A stretch of DNA of 64,000 nucleotides from Thalassia testudinum (taxonomy: Eukaryota; Streptophyta; Magnoliopsida; Alismatales; Hydrocharitaceae), in NCBI GenBank assembly GCA_037157565.1, contig JAZHRO010000012.1, forward strand, positions 7,280,501 to 7,344,500. Reading direction: 5' to 3'. A model generated the notes under the pieces. It ran no database searches. It saw only the letters and a list, made by a program, of their open reading frames with translations, and was not told the DNA's origin. The position numbers and the translations under genes were made by a program. How positions within the stretch are numbered: the stretch's first letter is position 1; each line of letters starts with the position of its first letter. Shown here piece after piece: positions 47,465 to 58,260 of the stretch.

Positions 47465-49011
47465 CACCAGCTTAGCAATCCATTTCATAAGAAGGTTCAT
47501 GTTGACATGCTCCACATCTCTGGCCCCCAACCCTCCTTCCTTCACGGGGCGGTAGACCTCATCCCAAGCCACCAATCTCTCCTCCTTCCCCGATGACCCA
47601 TAGTTCGTCTAGAAAAAATCTTGCATCAAGCCTGTAAGCTTCTTTTCCATCTGACGGGGCACTCTAAAAACCAAAAGTAGGCCGGAATAAAGAGAATAGC
47701 TTTAATCAAAACCAATCTGCCCCCCACCCCCATGAAAGCAACCTGGAGGCTCACCCTGACAACCTCCTCTCCATCCTCTCCAATAGCGGTAGCCAATCCT
47801 GCAGCCTGAGCTATCTATCCATAAGTGGTAGGCCTAGGTAGGACAAAGGCAAGTGTCCCAAATCCATCCTAAGCGCAACACCGCAAGCAACAACTTCCCC
47901 CTCAGGCATATGGAACAACACAAAACTCGACTTCCCATAGTTGACTTGCAGTCTCGAGGACTCCCCAAATGCCTCCAAAAGTATGCGAAGCTTGCTCACC
48001 TTCGATGAGGACTCCTACACTAGGAACAAGGTGTCATCCGCGTACTGTAGAATCGGGACTTCTTTGTTGGCCCCTGCAACGAAGCCTCTAAACAGAACCC
48101 CAGCACAAGATCTAAGAGCGACCCTCACAAAGGCATCCACCGCCAAGACAAACAGCATAGGTGCGAGTGAACAACCATGTCTAACCCCCCGTCTAGGCTG
48201 CACCCACCCGCTCGTCAGATTTCCATTGATAAGCACAGAAAAGGTGGGCATGATGCACCTCTTCACCCAGTCAATCCACCACTGCAGAAAGCCCCTCTTG
48301 ACCATTAAGGCCCACAAAAAATCCCACTAGATAGAGTCATATGCTTTACTCAACCCTCCAGAGGAAAGTCATCTTCTTCGCTCTTCTCCATGCAGTCAGG
48401 GCCTCCATAGCTATCACAAAGCCGTCAAGGATGCCTCTCCCCGGGACCAAGGTTCAAAATGCCGATTTCGACGCCGTGCCGATGAAATTCTAAGTGTGCA
48501 TTTCATAGGTATGCCGAGGGCACGCCGTGGAAATGCTAATTTTTCGATGGGCATGCCCAAGGGCACGTCGTGGAAATGCCGAGGGCATGTTGATGCATGC
48601 CGACAAAAATGACTAGTAAAAAAAAATCAACAGTAGCCTCGGCATGGCCAGCAAGTTCGCTAGCATGCCGAACATGCCAACGATATCCCTACATTTCGAC
48701 ACCTTTACCATGTCGGCATGGGCTTTTCCCCAAAAAAGCCTTGCCGACGGCATTTAAATCATTACCCAGGACAAAAATTGTCAGCATCGGCAAAATGATC
48801 CCTTAAAAATCCCCCGCAACCTGTTAGCTAGGACCATTGCCACAATGAGGTAAGCAACATTTGACAAGGAAATCAATCTAAAGTCCTTAATGGCCTTCGC
48901 CCCTTCCTCCTTGGGCAACAGGAAGAGATAAAATCTGTTTATTCTGTCAAACTCCCTATTTCCCTTCGCAAACTCCATTAGTAGTTGCATCACATCCTCC
49001 TTAACCAGCAT
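47465..49011 (-). pseudogene. LINE-1 reverse transcriptase, interrupted by MITE copy B
   Basis: Minus-strand pieces in order: FYLFLLPKEEGAKAIKDFRL then ISLSNVAYLIVAMVLANRL (48.8-49.0 kb, RT start). After the MITE (48448-48764) comes MVKRGFLQWWIDWVKRCIMP, LINGNLTSGWVQPRRGVRHG and LQYADDTLFLV with the catalytic YADD intact (48033-48044). Then RLQVNYGKSSFVLF and LPLSYLGLPLM. It would nick-prime and copy LINE RNA. Stops and frame changes between the pieces make it inactive. Confidence 0.85.
48448..48764 (-). mobile_element. MITE copy B, GCATGC-rich hAT-like family (317 bp)
   Basis: It starts CAAGGTTCAAAATGCC and ends GGCATTTAAATCATTA, so it is inverted relative to copies A, C and D. The flanks CCCGGGAC (48440-48447) and CCCAGGAC (48765-48772) form an 8-bp TSD with one mismatch. 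It lies inside the LINE-1 RT. GCATGC-type cores recur inside. Confidence 0.8.
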
Positions 49012-49639
49012 CTAGAACTCCCTGTAGAAAAAAATCAAGAACCCATTCGATCCCAGACACCCCTCTGCATTAAGGCCCCAAACCGCCTCTCTTACCTCAT
49101 CCTCGAAGAAGCCAGCTGTGAGTGCCTCTACCTCCATCCCAAACACCCTTTGTACGTCCTACCCCTTCCACCTCTACCTGTCCTTCTTGCGCCTCCCCGC
49201 AAACTCTCTAAAGAAGTTTGCTAGTGCTCTCTCAACCTCCTCCCTGCCCGAACGAGGTTCCCCACCAATGAGCAACCTCTATATCCAGTTCTTCCTTCTA
49301 ATCAACGCTACTTGATGAAAAAAATATGGTCTAGGAATCTCCCTCCCTTGGCCATTTCTGCCTGGACCTCGTCTTCCACTCGACCTCTGTCTTTTTATCC
49401 TCCTACACCACCCACATATGCATTGCCCTACATTCCCTGTCCTCCAGGGACAACACCTCGCTATCTTCCTACCTGCCTAACCTGGAAATAGCTTTTGTCT
49501 TCCTCCTACATCTCGATCCCCTAAGCTCCTTTCTGCAGGTCCTCAGGAAACCTCACAGGGTTGCCAGCTTCCCTAACAAACGAGCCACAACCGACCCCTC
49601 CACCTTATACGACCTCCATTCCTCCTCTACCCGCTCTCT

Positions 49640-50395
49640 GAAGCCAGTCTTTATAAGTCAATATCTGTCAAACTTGAAGTACGTGACACATGACATGTCC
49701 TCGTTTGACCACATCGAAGGCGTACAATCAGAGAACAGCCTTTCTATCGGTAAGACCCTGAAAAATGGGTAGGTCTCTGCCAGCTCAACACTCAATAGAA
49801 ACCTGTCAATCTTGGATTTCTAGCCATTGGTGTTCCTCCAAGTGTAAGCACAAGACATCAAAACCATGTCAACCAATCCATGCATTGCCACGAACTACGC
49901 AAACTAGTCGAAACCCGGATCCTGCCTCCCACGTCCACCAAGTTTGTCATCCAATTGCAACGTGATGTTGAAATCCCCTCCAATCCATGGCATCCCTAGG
50001 CTACCCATCGCAATTGATGCCAGTTCCTCCCACATCACATCTCTCATCAGTGCCTCAGTTAGCCCAAACACTCCAGTAACCACCATCTTGGACCCATCTC
50101 TCCTCTTCACCAGCCTAGTCGAGATAACATGGTTTCCCATAAAGCAATCCTTTATGGTGAAAATGTCTTCTCTCCAACCTACCAGTTGTCCCCCCACCCG
50201 ACGCACTATGTCCAACACCCGAAACTCCATCCAGGTACCTCCAACCCCCCCCTACAACCTCTTGTCACACGCTGTCAACTTCATTTCTTACAGTAGAACA
50301 TCAGCCTTCCACTATCTAATGTAGCCCCCCAACACCACCTTCCTCGAGGAATCATTAAGACCCCTAACGTTCCATGATAGGATCCCCATCATTGG
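49640..50395 (-). pseudogene. LINE-1 AP-type endonuclease, broken
   Basis: On the minus strand MGILSWNVRGLNDSSRKVVL is the usual start of the plant LINE endonuclease (the metal-binding N of WNVRG). Farther on, LGMPWIGGDFNITLQLDDKL carries the GDFN catalytic motif (near 49965). Stops and frame changes lie between. The enzyme would nick the target DNA for target-primed reverse transcription. Confidence 0.82.
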
Positions 50396-50663
50396 ATAGC
50401 GGCACATCCCTTCCTCTTAGAGTGGCAAAAACCAGCCACCTCCGCCACATGCTACACCATGGAAACCTCTGTGGCCACAACCTCCGTCGCAATCCCTCGA
50501 GTGTCACCAGAGTCCCTACTGCACGCATCGATCACCATCCATGCCTAACCTCCTCCCTAACCTGCACCTCCAAAAGTCCACTTATGGTAGCGGATTCTGC
50601 CACCCCACTTCCGCACCATACGCAGTCACCATCAGGCAAGATAGACCTCGCCCCTCCCTCATT

Positions 50664-51885
50664 CTAGTCATCTTCCAATGACAGTGGGCCCCTACCTTCA
50701 AATAAGGCATCCAGATTTGGCGAGGCAGAGGCAAGGTCATCAAGCCCCCCACCTACCGCCAAATCCCCCGGACCTCGTGACTCCCTCTGACCCCCATCCT
50801 CTAACACGTAGAACTCCCTCAGCCCCGTGCAGTGTCTAGCCTTCCCTCTGTTGAGGTTGCGAAGCCCCTTCAAATGTAGGGCTCTCCAAATCACACTTCG
50901 CCTCCACATAGTCCGAGGACCCAAATGCAAGGGTCTCATGAACCCCTTTGGAACCAATCGGATCCCCTTCTGATCCGCATGTACCCCCATTCGTAGTGTT
51001 AGCCATATTCAGCGTCGTAGCTTCCGAGGGGGCCCACATCAACACCCAACCTCTTCGGATTCTGCCTTGACTACAAAACCCTAACAGTCTGACTGCACAC
51101 CGCCATGTCACCTTCTCCTTCCAATTTCATGGCCTCGCACGCGTGGTTCACGACCTCAGCGAAGGATCTCCCCTTCGACTGAGGCTTCATCGATGCACAG
51201 GGGATCACCCATGAGTGACCCCTACAATGGAGGATCACCTTCTCCAACATGGCAACCCCACCTTCAGCTCGACCACAGCCACGAGTGGCCTGTCAAACAC
51301 CCCACACCTCAGCATCCTCGTAGTCGTGAGAAGGGGGAGACAATGGCTTCCATGACCTCCACCGTCCTTAAACACCACGGAATGCCTTTTATCATCAACT
51401 CAATGATTGCCTTCTAGGGAGGCCTCTCCCTAGAAGCTCCCTCATGGATGCAAGACCTCCACCGCATGCAGTCACTAGCCACCCATAGCTCAGCAAAGCA
51501 AAGTTCCTCCCTCTCGGACCCGCGAAGCCCCATCAACATGAACTTGTCCTCATCAGCCCCCACCACCTTCACCTTCCTCCCTGCAAAACACACATGGATC
51601 GTCGTAGCCACTTCCACCAATCACACTCTTCCTTCGACCACAACACCCACGAGGCCCTCGCCATCCTCAGCCTCTAGGCGCGCTACACCCTCCAACCAAG
51701 GGGCGTCGACCTCCACCAACACCACCTTCCTCGGCGACGGCAACGACAGATGTGACCTCCCTGAACCCCCACACAGGCATAACTCGCACTCCGATGACCC
51801 AACTCGCCGCATGCCCAGCACCTAGGAGGATCGCAACACCCCTCGCCCTCCTCAAGCACTTGAAGCACCTCAACCGACCTCGCAT
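50664..51885 (-). pseudogene. LINE-1 ORF1 (RNA-binding protein), broken
   Basis: The minus strand reads MVEVATTIHVCFAGRKVKVV (51414-51620). A CCHC knuckle, CWACGELGHRSAS, lies near 51800; ORF1 proteins of plant LINEs usually carry this knuckle for RNA binding. Further C-terminal, an Arg/Gly-rich linker occupies 50664-50990. Several frames are needed, so it is decayed. GC content is higher than in neighbouring elements. Confidence 0.6.
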
Positions 51886-51993
51886 GGTTTAGTCCTCCTC
51901 GTCAAGACATGTCACATGGAGAGGGAGCTCCTCTCATCGCCTCCAATGCAAATCTCTATGCCACGTCACCATTGTCCAACCCTCCTCTCAACT

Positions 51994-52016
51994 CCCCCCC
52001 CCCCCCCCCCCCCCCC
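51994..52016. repeat. C homopolymer (23 bp) at the LINE-1/Copia-3 junction
   Basis: A pure run of 23 C at the 5' end of LINE-1, next to where Copia-3 text resumes. Confidence 0.95.
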
Positions 52017-52017
52017 G

Positions 52018-54506
52018 CCCTGGTCACACCCTTCATCACTCATTTGTGCATTGATGAGAATAGATACCATTATTAAAGTTGTTCGATTTGTTACAATGAT
52101 TTGGAATTTTGTAATCAACACATGCATATTTCTTCAAGTCTCCGGGCATTATACATTAACTACTTGTCCCCACACATCTCAGTAGAATGAGATCGCAAAG
52201 CGAAAGCATCGTCACCTCTTAGATGTTGCTCAAACTCTGTTGATCCACAATAGTGTGCCTTCTACTTACTGAGGTAATGCAGTCTTAACGGCTTATTATC
52301 TCATCAAGCACATACCCTCTTCTGCTCTACATGAGCGATTCCCTTACAAACCTTGCATCTTGATGGGAACTTGTTTCATCTGCCACCCCATCTCTTTAGG
52401 TGTGTTACCTTTGTCCACCTCCCTGCCCTTCATCATGACAAGCTAGCCTCCTAGTCCCTCAAGTGTGTTTTCTTGGGATACTCCCATATGCAAAAGGGGT
52501 ATCATTGTTATGATCCTATTAGTCAGGATCATTACGTCAATGCAGATGTAACATTCCACAAGTCCATGCCTCCCTCATTGGAGTCATGTTCGTGATATTC
52601 CCAATGCGGCACCTGTGCATGTTACTTATATCATATCCCCTTGGAGGCTATTACTATCTCTAAGCCAGTTAAGTTTCATGATCCTCCTCTCATGTACGGA
52701 CTTTGCCTTTCCTCTTCTAAGCCAACACCAATCCGACCTTAGGTGAGCACAAAGGTTTTACAATCTGACGATGTGGTACTTAGTGATGCTCCAGGTACTC
52801 AGCAGAAGGATGATAGTGCTCCACATCCAATGCCATCTTCCAATATTCAACCACAGCTGTCCATGGATCTGGATCTTCCCATTGCAATGCAAAAGGTTCC
52901 CATGAGTTGTACCAGGTATCCTCTTTCTAACTTGGTCTTCACAACCTATCTTAGGACATTTTATAGACAGTTCTGCAATGCCCTGTCCACTACTCAGATT
53001 CTAGCTTCCCATCAGTAGGCTCTTATTGATCCAAAATGGCGGCAAGCCATGAAGGATATCTACCCTTATGTCTCAACATACATGGAATCTTATAGACCAT
53101 CCACCAGGAGCTATTGTGGTTGACTACAAGTGGGTCTTTGTTGTAAAGTATCCAAATGGTACAGTGGCTCGCTACAAAGCCTGCTTGGCTGCCAAAGGCT
53201 TCACACATACTTACAAGGTTGACTTCTTCAACACCTCCCCTGTAGCACATCTATCGACTATCCAGATTCTTCTCTATGGCTATTCAACATGATCAGCCAC
53301 TCCATCAGTTGAACGTCAAGAATGCTTTCCTGTATAGCGAAATACAAGAAGTGGTCTATATGTAGCAACTAATGGGCTATGAGTCTCGGGGGGAGTGTTC
53401 CAAGATCTATCGCTTACACAAGGCGATTTATAACCCAAAGCAAGTCCTAAGGCCAGGTTTTAGAAGTTGTCAGATGTCGTTGGAAAACTGGGATTTCACA
53501 AATCTTTGTCAGATCACCCTCTGTTTGTATAGAAGACAAAGCGGGGACTAGTAGCCATGCTAGTATATGTTGGTGACATCATTCTCACAAATGATGATAA
53601 GCAAGGCATTGCTTGTTCAAAGAAGTGCCTTGCAAAAAATTTCATCATCGAAGATCTGGGACCACTATGCTATTTCCTTGGGATAGAGGTTGCTCATAGC
53701 AAGAGAGAGATCGTTCTATCTCAAAAGAAGTATGTTGCTACTGATTTGCTACAAGATATAGGCATGCTAGGAGCCAAGCCAGGAAATATCTTGTATAATG
53801 AGCAGTCTAAGCTTGTTGACACCCGTCAATATAGAGGCCTAATTGGGAGACTTCTCTATCTGATGATCACATGACCTGATATTTCTTTAGCTGTTAGGAA
53901 GTTAAGTCAATTTATAGATAAGCCTACCAAGCAACATTAGGATGCTCCCATGATAGTACCAAGGTACTTGAAAAATTCCCCAAAGAAGGGGATTCTATTT
54001 ACAAAAGGCACTTCTTTAGATATTATAGCTTGCATAGATGCCAACTATGATGGTTGCATTACAGACAGTAAGTCTACTACAGGATTTCATACCTATGCGG
54101 CTGGGAATTTAGTAGCATGGAAGAATAAGAAGCAAGCAATTGTTTTCAGGTCCAATGCAAAATCTAAATATCAAGCAATAAACTAAACTGCTACTAAGAT
54201 GATGTGAATACAATTACTCTTATCAAATCAACACATTTCTGTGGAGGCCTCAAGGGAGATGAGGTATGATAATAGAGCAACCACCTATATAGCAAATAAT
54301 CCTATATTCTATAAGAGGACCAAGCATATGGAAGTGGACTCTCACTATACTTATGACTTTATCAAGCAGGGATTTATTCGTACAACTCATGTAACTTTAG
54401 TGGATCAGACAACTGACATCTTCACTAAGGCACTTCCATGAGCTTTCTTTAACAGGATATTTCAAGCTGAACATGATTGATATCTATGCTCCAATTTGAA
54501 GAAGAG
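52018..54506 (+). mobile_element. Copia-3, right part (integrase to RNase H)
   Basis: Integrase text resumes (TIIKVVRF, then IAKRKHRHLLDVAQTLLIHN and AVLTAYYLIKHIPSSALHERF). Degraded RT is readable as VDYKWVFVVKYPNGTVARYK and MLVYVGDIILTNDDKQG, where the catalytic YVDD became YVGD (Gly codon 53572-53574). RNase H follows (IACIDANYDGCITDSKSTTG, NLVAWKNKKQAIVFRSNAKS, then DQTTDIFTKALP). It ends in a purine-rich GAAGAAGAG before the 3' LTR. It continues the element whose left part lies at 35560-36177. Numerous stops occur. Confidence 0.82.
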
Positions 54507-54650
54507 TGTTGAGAGATGTGTAATAAGTGCTTTATTTGTGTTTTCTTTATTCCTTGAGGACCTACCTGTATTTTATCCACATCTCTATATATAGGGATGT
54601 AGGGTTATGTAATAAAGTAATTTTTTATGAATATGCAATAAAGTATTCCA
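54507..54650 (+). repeat. 3' LTR of Copia-3 (right border uncertain)
   Basis: It begins TGTTGAGAGATGTG directly after the purine tract, with a TATA box (CTCTATATATAGG) near 54583-54595 and an AATAAAG signal after it. No second copy is in the window, so the end is an estimate. Confidence 0.55.
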
Positions 54651-54973
54651 CTCTTTTCTTTCAATTGTGGCAATCTACCTTAAGACACTTGCTACACATG
54701 CTTGGGAAACCCCTACTTCCTCTCACTGCTTCACTCCCTAGAAGTCAAGAATTAGTTGAGTGATTAGAGTTATAGAGGAAATTATTCTAGACCTAAATAC
54801 ATGTGAGCTATCTACCTTCAATGTTGAGTCCCTTGCTAAAATTAAGAACCAAGTTGGAAGCGACCTTTAACTTCATTCTTAGAAAAGAAGTCCCTACCGT
54901 ATACCATTAAGCATATTTTGGGGGTAGAGAAGAAACAAAAAAACAAAAATATATATCAACCACAATTGTACCC
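54651..54973. other. Spacer without recognisable content
   Basis: No coding or repeat structure is recognised between the Copia-3 LTR and MITE copy C. It may include the end of the LTR. Confidence 0.35.
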
Positions 54974-55315
54974 ATCATTTTAAATGCCATCGGTATGCCC
55001 TCAACATGCCGTCACCAAGGCCATTTTCGAGCAGGGGTCGTGCCAACACGGATAAAGTGTCGATTTACAAGGATATCGTTGGCATGCCGTCAGCATTGTC
55101 GGCATGCCGACGAAATAAGTGCCCATGCCGATGTTGCTATTGGTTTTTTTGACTATTTCTATTATTTTTGTCTGTATGCATCAGCATGCTCACAGTGTGC
55201 CCTCGGCATGCCCATCGAAAAACGGGCATTTCCATGGCGTGCCCTCGACATGCCCACGAAATGCACATTTAGAATTTCATCGGCATGGCATCGAAATCGT
55301 CATTTCGATCATTGA
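54974..55315 (+). mobile_element. MITE copy C, GCATGC-rich hAT-like family (342 bp)
   Basis: Flanks TTGTACCC (54966-54973) and TTGTACCT (55316-55323) give an 8-bp TSD with one mismatch. The ends are ATCATTTTAAATGCC and GATCATTGA. The interior holds several GCATGC cores and shares long blocks with copy A, such as TCGTGCCAACACGGATAAA versus the decayed TCATGCTAACATGAATAAA. Confidence 0.8.
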
Positions 55316-55323
55316 TTGTACCT

Positions 55324-56300
55324 AAGCCCTATATTCCACAATCATCTCTTCTTCTAGGAGGTCAAGCCACCATGTTTAGTACATTCTTGAAAAACATGAT
55401 TGGGTGCCAAAAATGTTGCAACCTTGTTATCATAATACATAGGCATAGGCAAAGGCACACCAAAATCAAGATCAATCATAAACAACTTGATCCACATTAA
55501 TTCACGCATTGTATGAGTCATCACTCTATAGCTAGCCTCTACATTAGATTGAGAAATGATTGCCTTTCTTGCTTTGCCAAGAACTAAATTTCCACAAAAA
55601 GTGGCAAAGCTAGTGGTAGATCCCATTCCTCTGTAGAGTTAGAATAGTCAACATTAAAGTGTGTTAAGATGACCATTTCATTTAAAGTGTATATCTTGGG
55701 AAGCCCTTCAAATATTTCAAGACCAAACATACATCTTTCTAATAGCTATATTGCAATTTATCCATGAACTAGCTAACATAAGCAAGATAAAAAGGATCCC
55801 CCCCCCCCCCCCCCCCCCGTCTCCTGTAAGATTTGGATCACCAAAGGCAAGAACATCTAAAGCACGAAGTGTCACCAAAGGATCTAATGGAGCATACGAC
55901 AACTTCACATAGAGAAGATCTGCTTCCCGAAGAATGTCTAACATATACTTTCATTAAGATAAAATTGGACCTTTAAGGCTTCAATTTGCTTCCATTTAAA
56001 GAAAGTAATAATGTTTCCTAAGGTCCTCAGTACCTGTTGAAGAAATAATTTTTGCATCCCTGCACTATCAGCACCACTATCGTATCTCCAGCATGGACTA
56101 AAAAAGATAACAATACGATGAATCGCGTTAAACAAAGATAGAATGATCAAGTATTGATTTTTCAAATCACAGCGTTATAGCATCCATACCAGTCATTCAA
56201 CAAGAGCTTTTAAACTTTATTTAAGGTCGTAAATAGTCTTCTTCAGTACGTAAATATACCTTCACGTTCTTCACATCCAAGAGGCTTAGACATGTAAATC
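55324..56300 (-). pseudogene. Copia-4 (minus strand): RT end and RNase H, degraded
   Basis: Minus-strand pieces: MSKPLGCEEREG (56.29 kb), YDSGADSAGMQKLFLQQVLR (the region behind the YVDD box, which itself is lost), MLDILREADLLYVKLSYAPL, VLAFGDPNLTGD, then RNase H text MGSTTSFATFCGNLVLGKAR, ISQSNVEASYRVMTHTMREL and MYYDNKVATFLAPNHVFQEC. A 21-bp C run (55798-55818) sits inside. The upstream part continues beyond the TRIM-like element at 58066. Confidence 0.75.
55798..55818. repeat. C homopolymer (21 bp)
   Basis: An uninterrupted C run inside the degraded Copia-4 RNase H region. Confidence 0.95.
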
Positions 56301-56305
56301 ACTTC

Positions 56306-56521
56306 TATTAGAGAATTAAGAAAGAGTTTAGATTAGTTAAGTTTGACTAATTAGTTTATTTTGGTATTCCTATTATTTCTTTGTATTTTTTTTTTAGGTT
56401 TTGATTTGATTTGAGTCAATTTCCAAATTAGTTAGTAGGATTAGGATTACCATTGAAATCCCCTCTCTATATAAAGAAGAATTGATTTCTCTTCAATCAA
56501 TAGCAAGACTTTTTCTCGACA
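56306..56521 (+). repeat. 5' LTR of the TRIM-like element
   Basis: TATTAGAG...CTCGACA. It shares AATTAGTTAGTAGGATTAG and TTGATTTCTCTTCAATCAAT with the 3' copy. A TATA box (CTATATAAAG) is near 56467. Confidence 0.85.
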
Positions 56522-56527
56522 TTGTAT

Positions 56528-56796
56528 CAAATGATTTAAATGCCGTCGGCAAGGCCTTTTTTGGGAAAAGCCCATGCCGAATGGTAAAGGTGTCGAAATG
56601 CAGGGATATCGTCGGCATGTCGTCGGCATGGTCGACGAAATCGCTAGTCATGCCGAGGCTGCTGCTAATTTTTTTTACTACTTTTGTCATTTTTGCCGGC
56701 ATGCCTTCGGCATTTCCACGGCGTGTCCTCGGCATGCCCACAAAATGCACTTAGAATTTCGTCGGCACGGCATCGAAATCGACATTTTGAACCTTA
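56528..56796 (+). mobile_element. MITE copy D, GCATGC-rich hAT-like family (about 269 bp)
   Basis: It starts CAAATGATTTAAATGCCG and ends GACATTTTGAACCTTA, matching the family ends. It inserted at the PBS of the TRIM-like element. No clean 8-bp TSD is visible, so its edges are less certain than for A-C. Confidence 0.72.
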
Positions 56797-57851
56797 GCAG
56801 AAAGATCCTAGGGATCCCAACAGCCAATCTCTCTCTTTTTCTCCTTGCCTAAGGAGCATGTCGCTCCTTCCTCTCTTGCCTAAGGAGCAAAGCCATTGGC
56901 CCCTCCTCCCTCCCTATCTCGCTGCCATCCCTTTGTCTTTCACTCATGCATTACATAGCAAAGGAGGGGCTACCACCGCATCCTCTCCTCTCTCTCTATC
57001 TCGTGCTCTTTCTCCTTCTCGCATAGCTCCGAGAAAGCGAGAGCATCGCCACTAGCCCTCCTTATCTTCCTCTCTTGGCACTACCTGAGACAAGAGGCCA
57101 TTGTCGACCCTTCTCTCTCTTCCTATCATTCTCTCTCTCTTACGTGACCCCTAGCACACAGAGGGACCACTGCAACCCTCTCTTCTCTCCATCCATCGAA
57201 CTCTTGGGTCGTCGCCTGGGACCCTACATCGCCTCCACCATGTTGCAATGCCACCTATAGCAACACTGAGGAAGGCACTACCTCGATCTGTGTACCCGTA
57301 AGCCACCACACAAGCTCATACATGATCTTATGAAGTGTAGAGATCTCCTAATGGCTAACACAAGAACAAGCCATACCATTGAAAATTGGATATTTCTTTT
57401 TCAATAGGAATTGAAGAGTACCATCACTTGGCTTCTCAAATGACTCTAAAATCTGATAGGGGGAACTGAGCATCATGCTCATCCCCTCCCTTCTATCTGA
57501 TCGAATGCCTTACCCCAATTTTTCCTTCTCCCCGAGAGAAGGGTTTTTCACTGGTGTGAGGCAACTATCACTACCTCCATACCTACTTGGGATTGTCTCC
57601 TGCACTTCTGCCTTGCCGATTTTTTCACCTCCTAGGTGTTCATCACAACCTAGTCCTACCTACCTGACATCCTCTGCTTGAAGACCTCAACCCATTTTTC
57701 TTTCTCTTCTCAAAAGAGGGAAGGGTTTCCACTTATTAAATGTGATAACCTGACTACCTACTCCAATCCTAAGATTACATCCGTCGAGGGGAGTCCTAGT
57801 TTTGTTCTACTCCCATGAGTTGGGCATTGCACGTTCCAACTTAGGAGAAAG
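56797..57851 (+). other. Interior of the TRIM-like element, non-coding
   Basis: It is pyrimidine-rich with many TCTCTC and CTCCT runs. Small open frames show no family resemblance. The end (GGGCATTGCACGTTCCAACT plus the purine tract) resembles the 3' ends of Copia elements. Confidence 0.6.
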
Positions 57852-58065
57852 TGTTAAACAATTAAGAAAGTTTAGATTAGTTAAGTTTGGCTAAGAAGTT
57901 TGTTTTGGTATTCCCATTATCTCTTCTATTTTTTGTTAGGATTTGATTTGATTTGAACCTATTTCCAAATTAGTTAGTAGGATTAGAATTATCATTGTAA
58001 TCCCCTCTCTTTATAAAGAGAGGTTGATTTCTCTTCAATCAATAACAAGACTATTTTTCTCAACA
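57852..58065 (+). repeat. 3' LTR of the TRIM-like element
   Basis: TGTTAAAC...CTCAACA. It keeps the TG...CA ends better than the 5' copy. It is followed by GCTTC. Confidence 0.85.
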
Positions 58066-58260
58066 GCTTCATTATCTCATTATAAAGGAATGTGTTTCCA
58101 ATATCAAGTTGATTTGCTGGTTAGACTCTATTGACAACAACATGCAAAATGATAAAAGATAGAGTTAATCTAAGCAACTAGTGAAAATGCCCCAAAATAG
58201 TCTACCCCATATATCTAGGTAAGACCCTAAACCATTAACTTCTACATGTCCATGGCATGC
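58066..58260 (-). pseudogene. Copia-4: upstream part of the reverse transcriptase, degraded
   Basis: The minus strand has YLDIWGRLFWGIFTSCLD, a decayed form of the Copia RT segment around YGVDYxETFSPVA, followed by the region leading to the QLDVKNAFL box. Removing the TRIM-like element places it directly before the pieces at 56300. Confidence 0.6.

Larger units (their letters stand above)
36178..52017 (-). mobile_element. LINE-1: minus-strand plant L1-type LINE, split by Copia-2 and one MITE
   Basis: The LINE's own sequence is 36178-36744 and 47022-52017. On the minus strand the order is ORF1 with a zinc knuckle (51.9-50.7 kb), endonuclease (50.4-49.6 kb), reverse transcriptase (49.0-47.5 kb) and the RT-associated zinc-binding domain (36.7-36.4 kb). 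It ends in a poly-A tail, seen as a T run at 36178-36192. Removing Copia-2 restores the reading FYKLCG/TSQVTDVELKQD across the CCACA duplication. It lies inside Copia-3. I could not find its own target-site duplication. Confidence 0.8.
56306..58065 (+). mobile_element. Short-LTR non-autonomous retrotransposon (TRIM-like), 1.76 kb
   Basis: Two LTRs of about 215 bp (56306-56521 and 57852-58065) flank a non-coding interior. TSD-like flanks are ACTTC (56301-56305) and GCTTC (58066-58070), four of five matching. TTGTATCA right after the 5' LTR resembles the tRNA-Met PBS, and AGGAGAAAG before the 3' LTR is a polypurine tract. The small size, short LTRs and absence of protein domains fit a TRIM or small non-autonomous Copia derivative. 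It lies in Copia-4. Confidence 0.78.

Noticed and set aside
47941..48330. Plus-strand 129-codon frame
   Set aside because: It is the complement of the LINE-1 RT with the YADD box on the minus strand.
49944..50324. Plus-strand 126-codon frame
   Set aside because: It is the complement of the LINE-1 endonuclease with the GDFN motif.
51448..51825. Plus-strand 125-codon Ser/Thr/Pro-rich frame
   Set aside because: It is the complement of LINE-1 ORF1, whose minus strand carries the zinc knuckle.
54995..55325. Cys/His/Ala-rich frames in MITE copy C (and similar ones in A and D)
   Set aside because: They arise from translating the GCATGC-type repeats and differ between copies.
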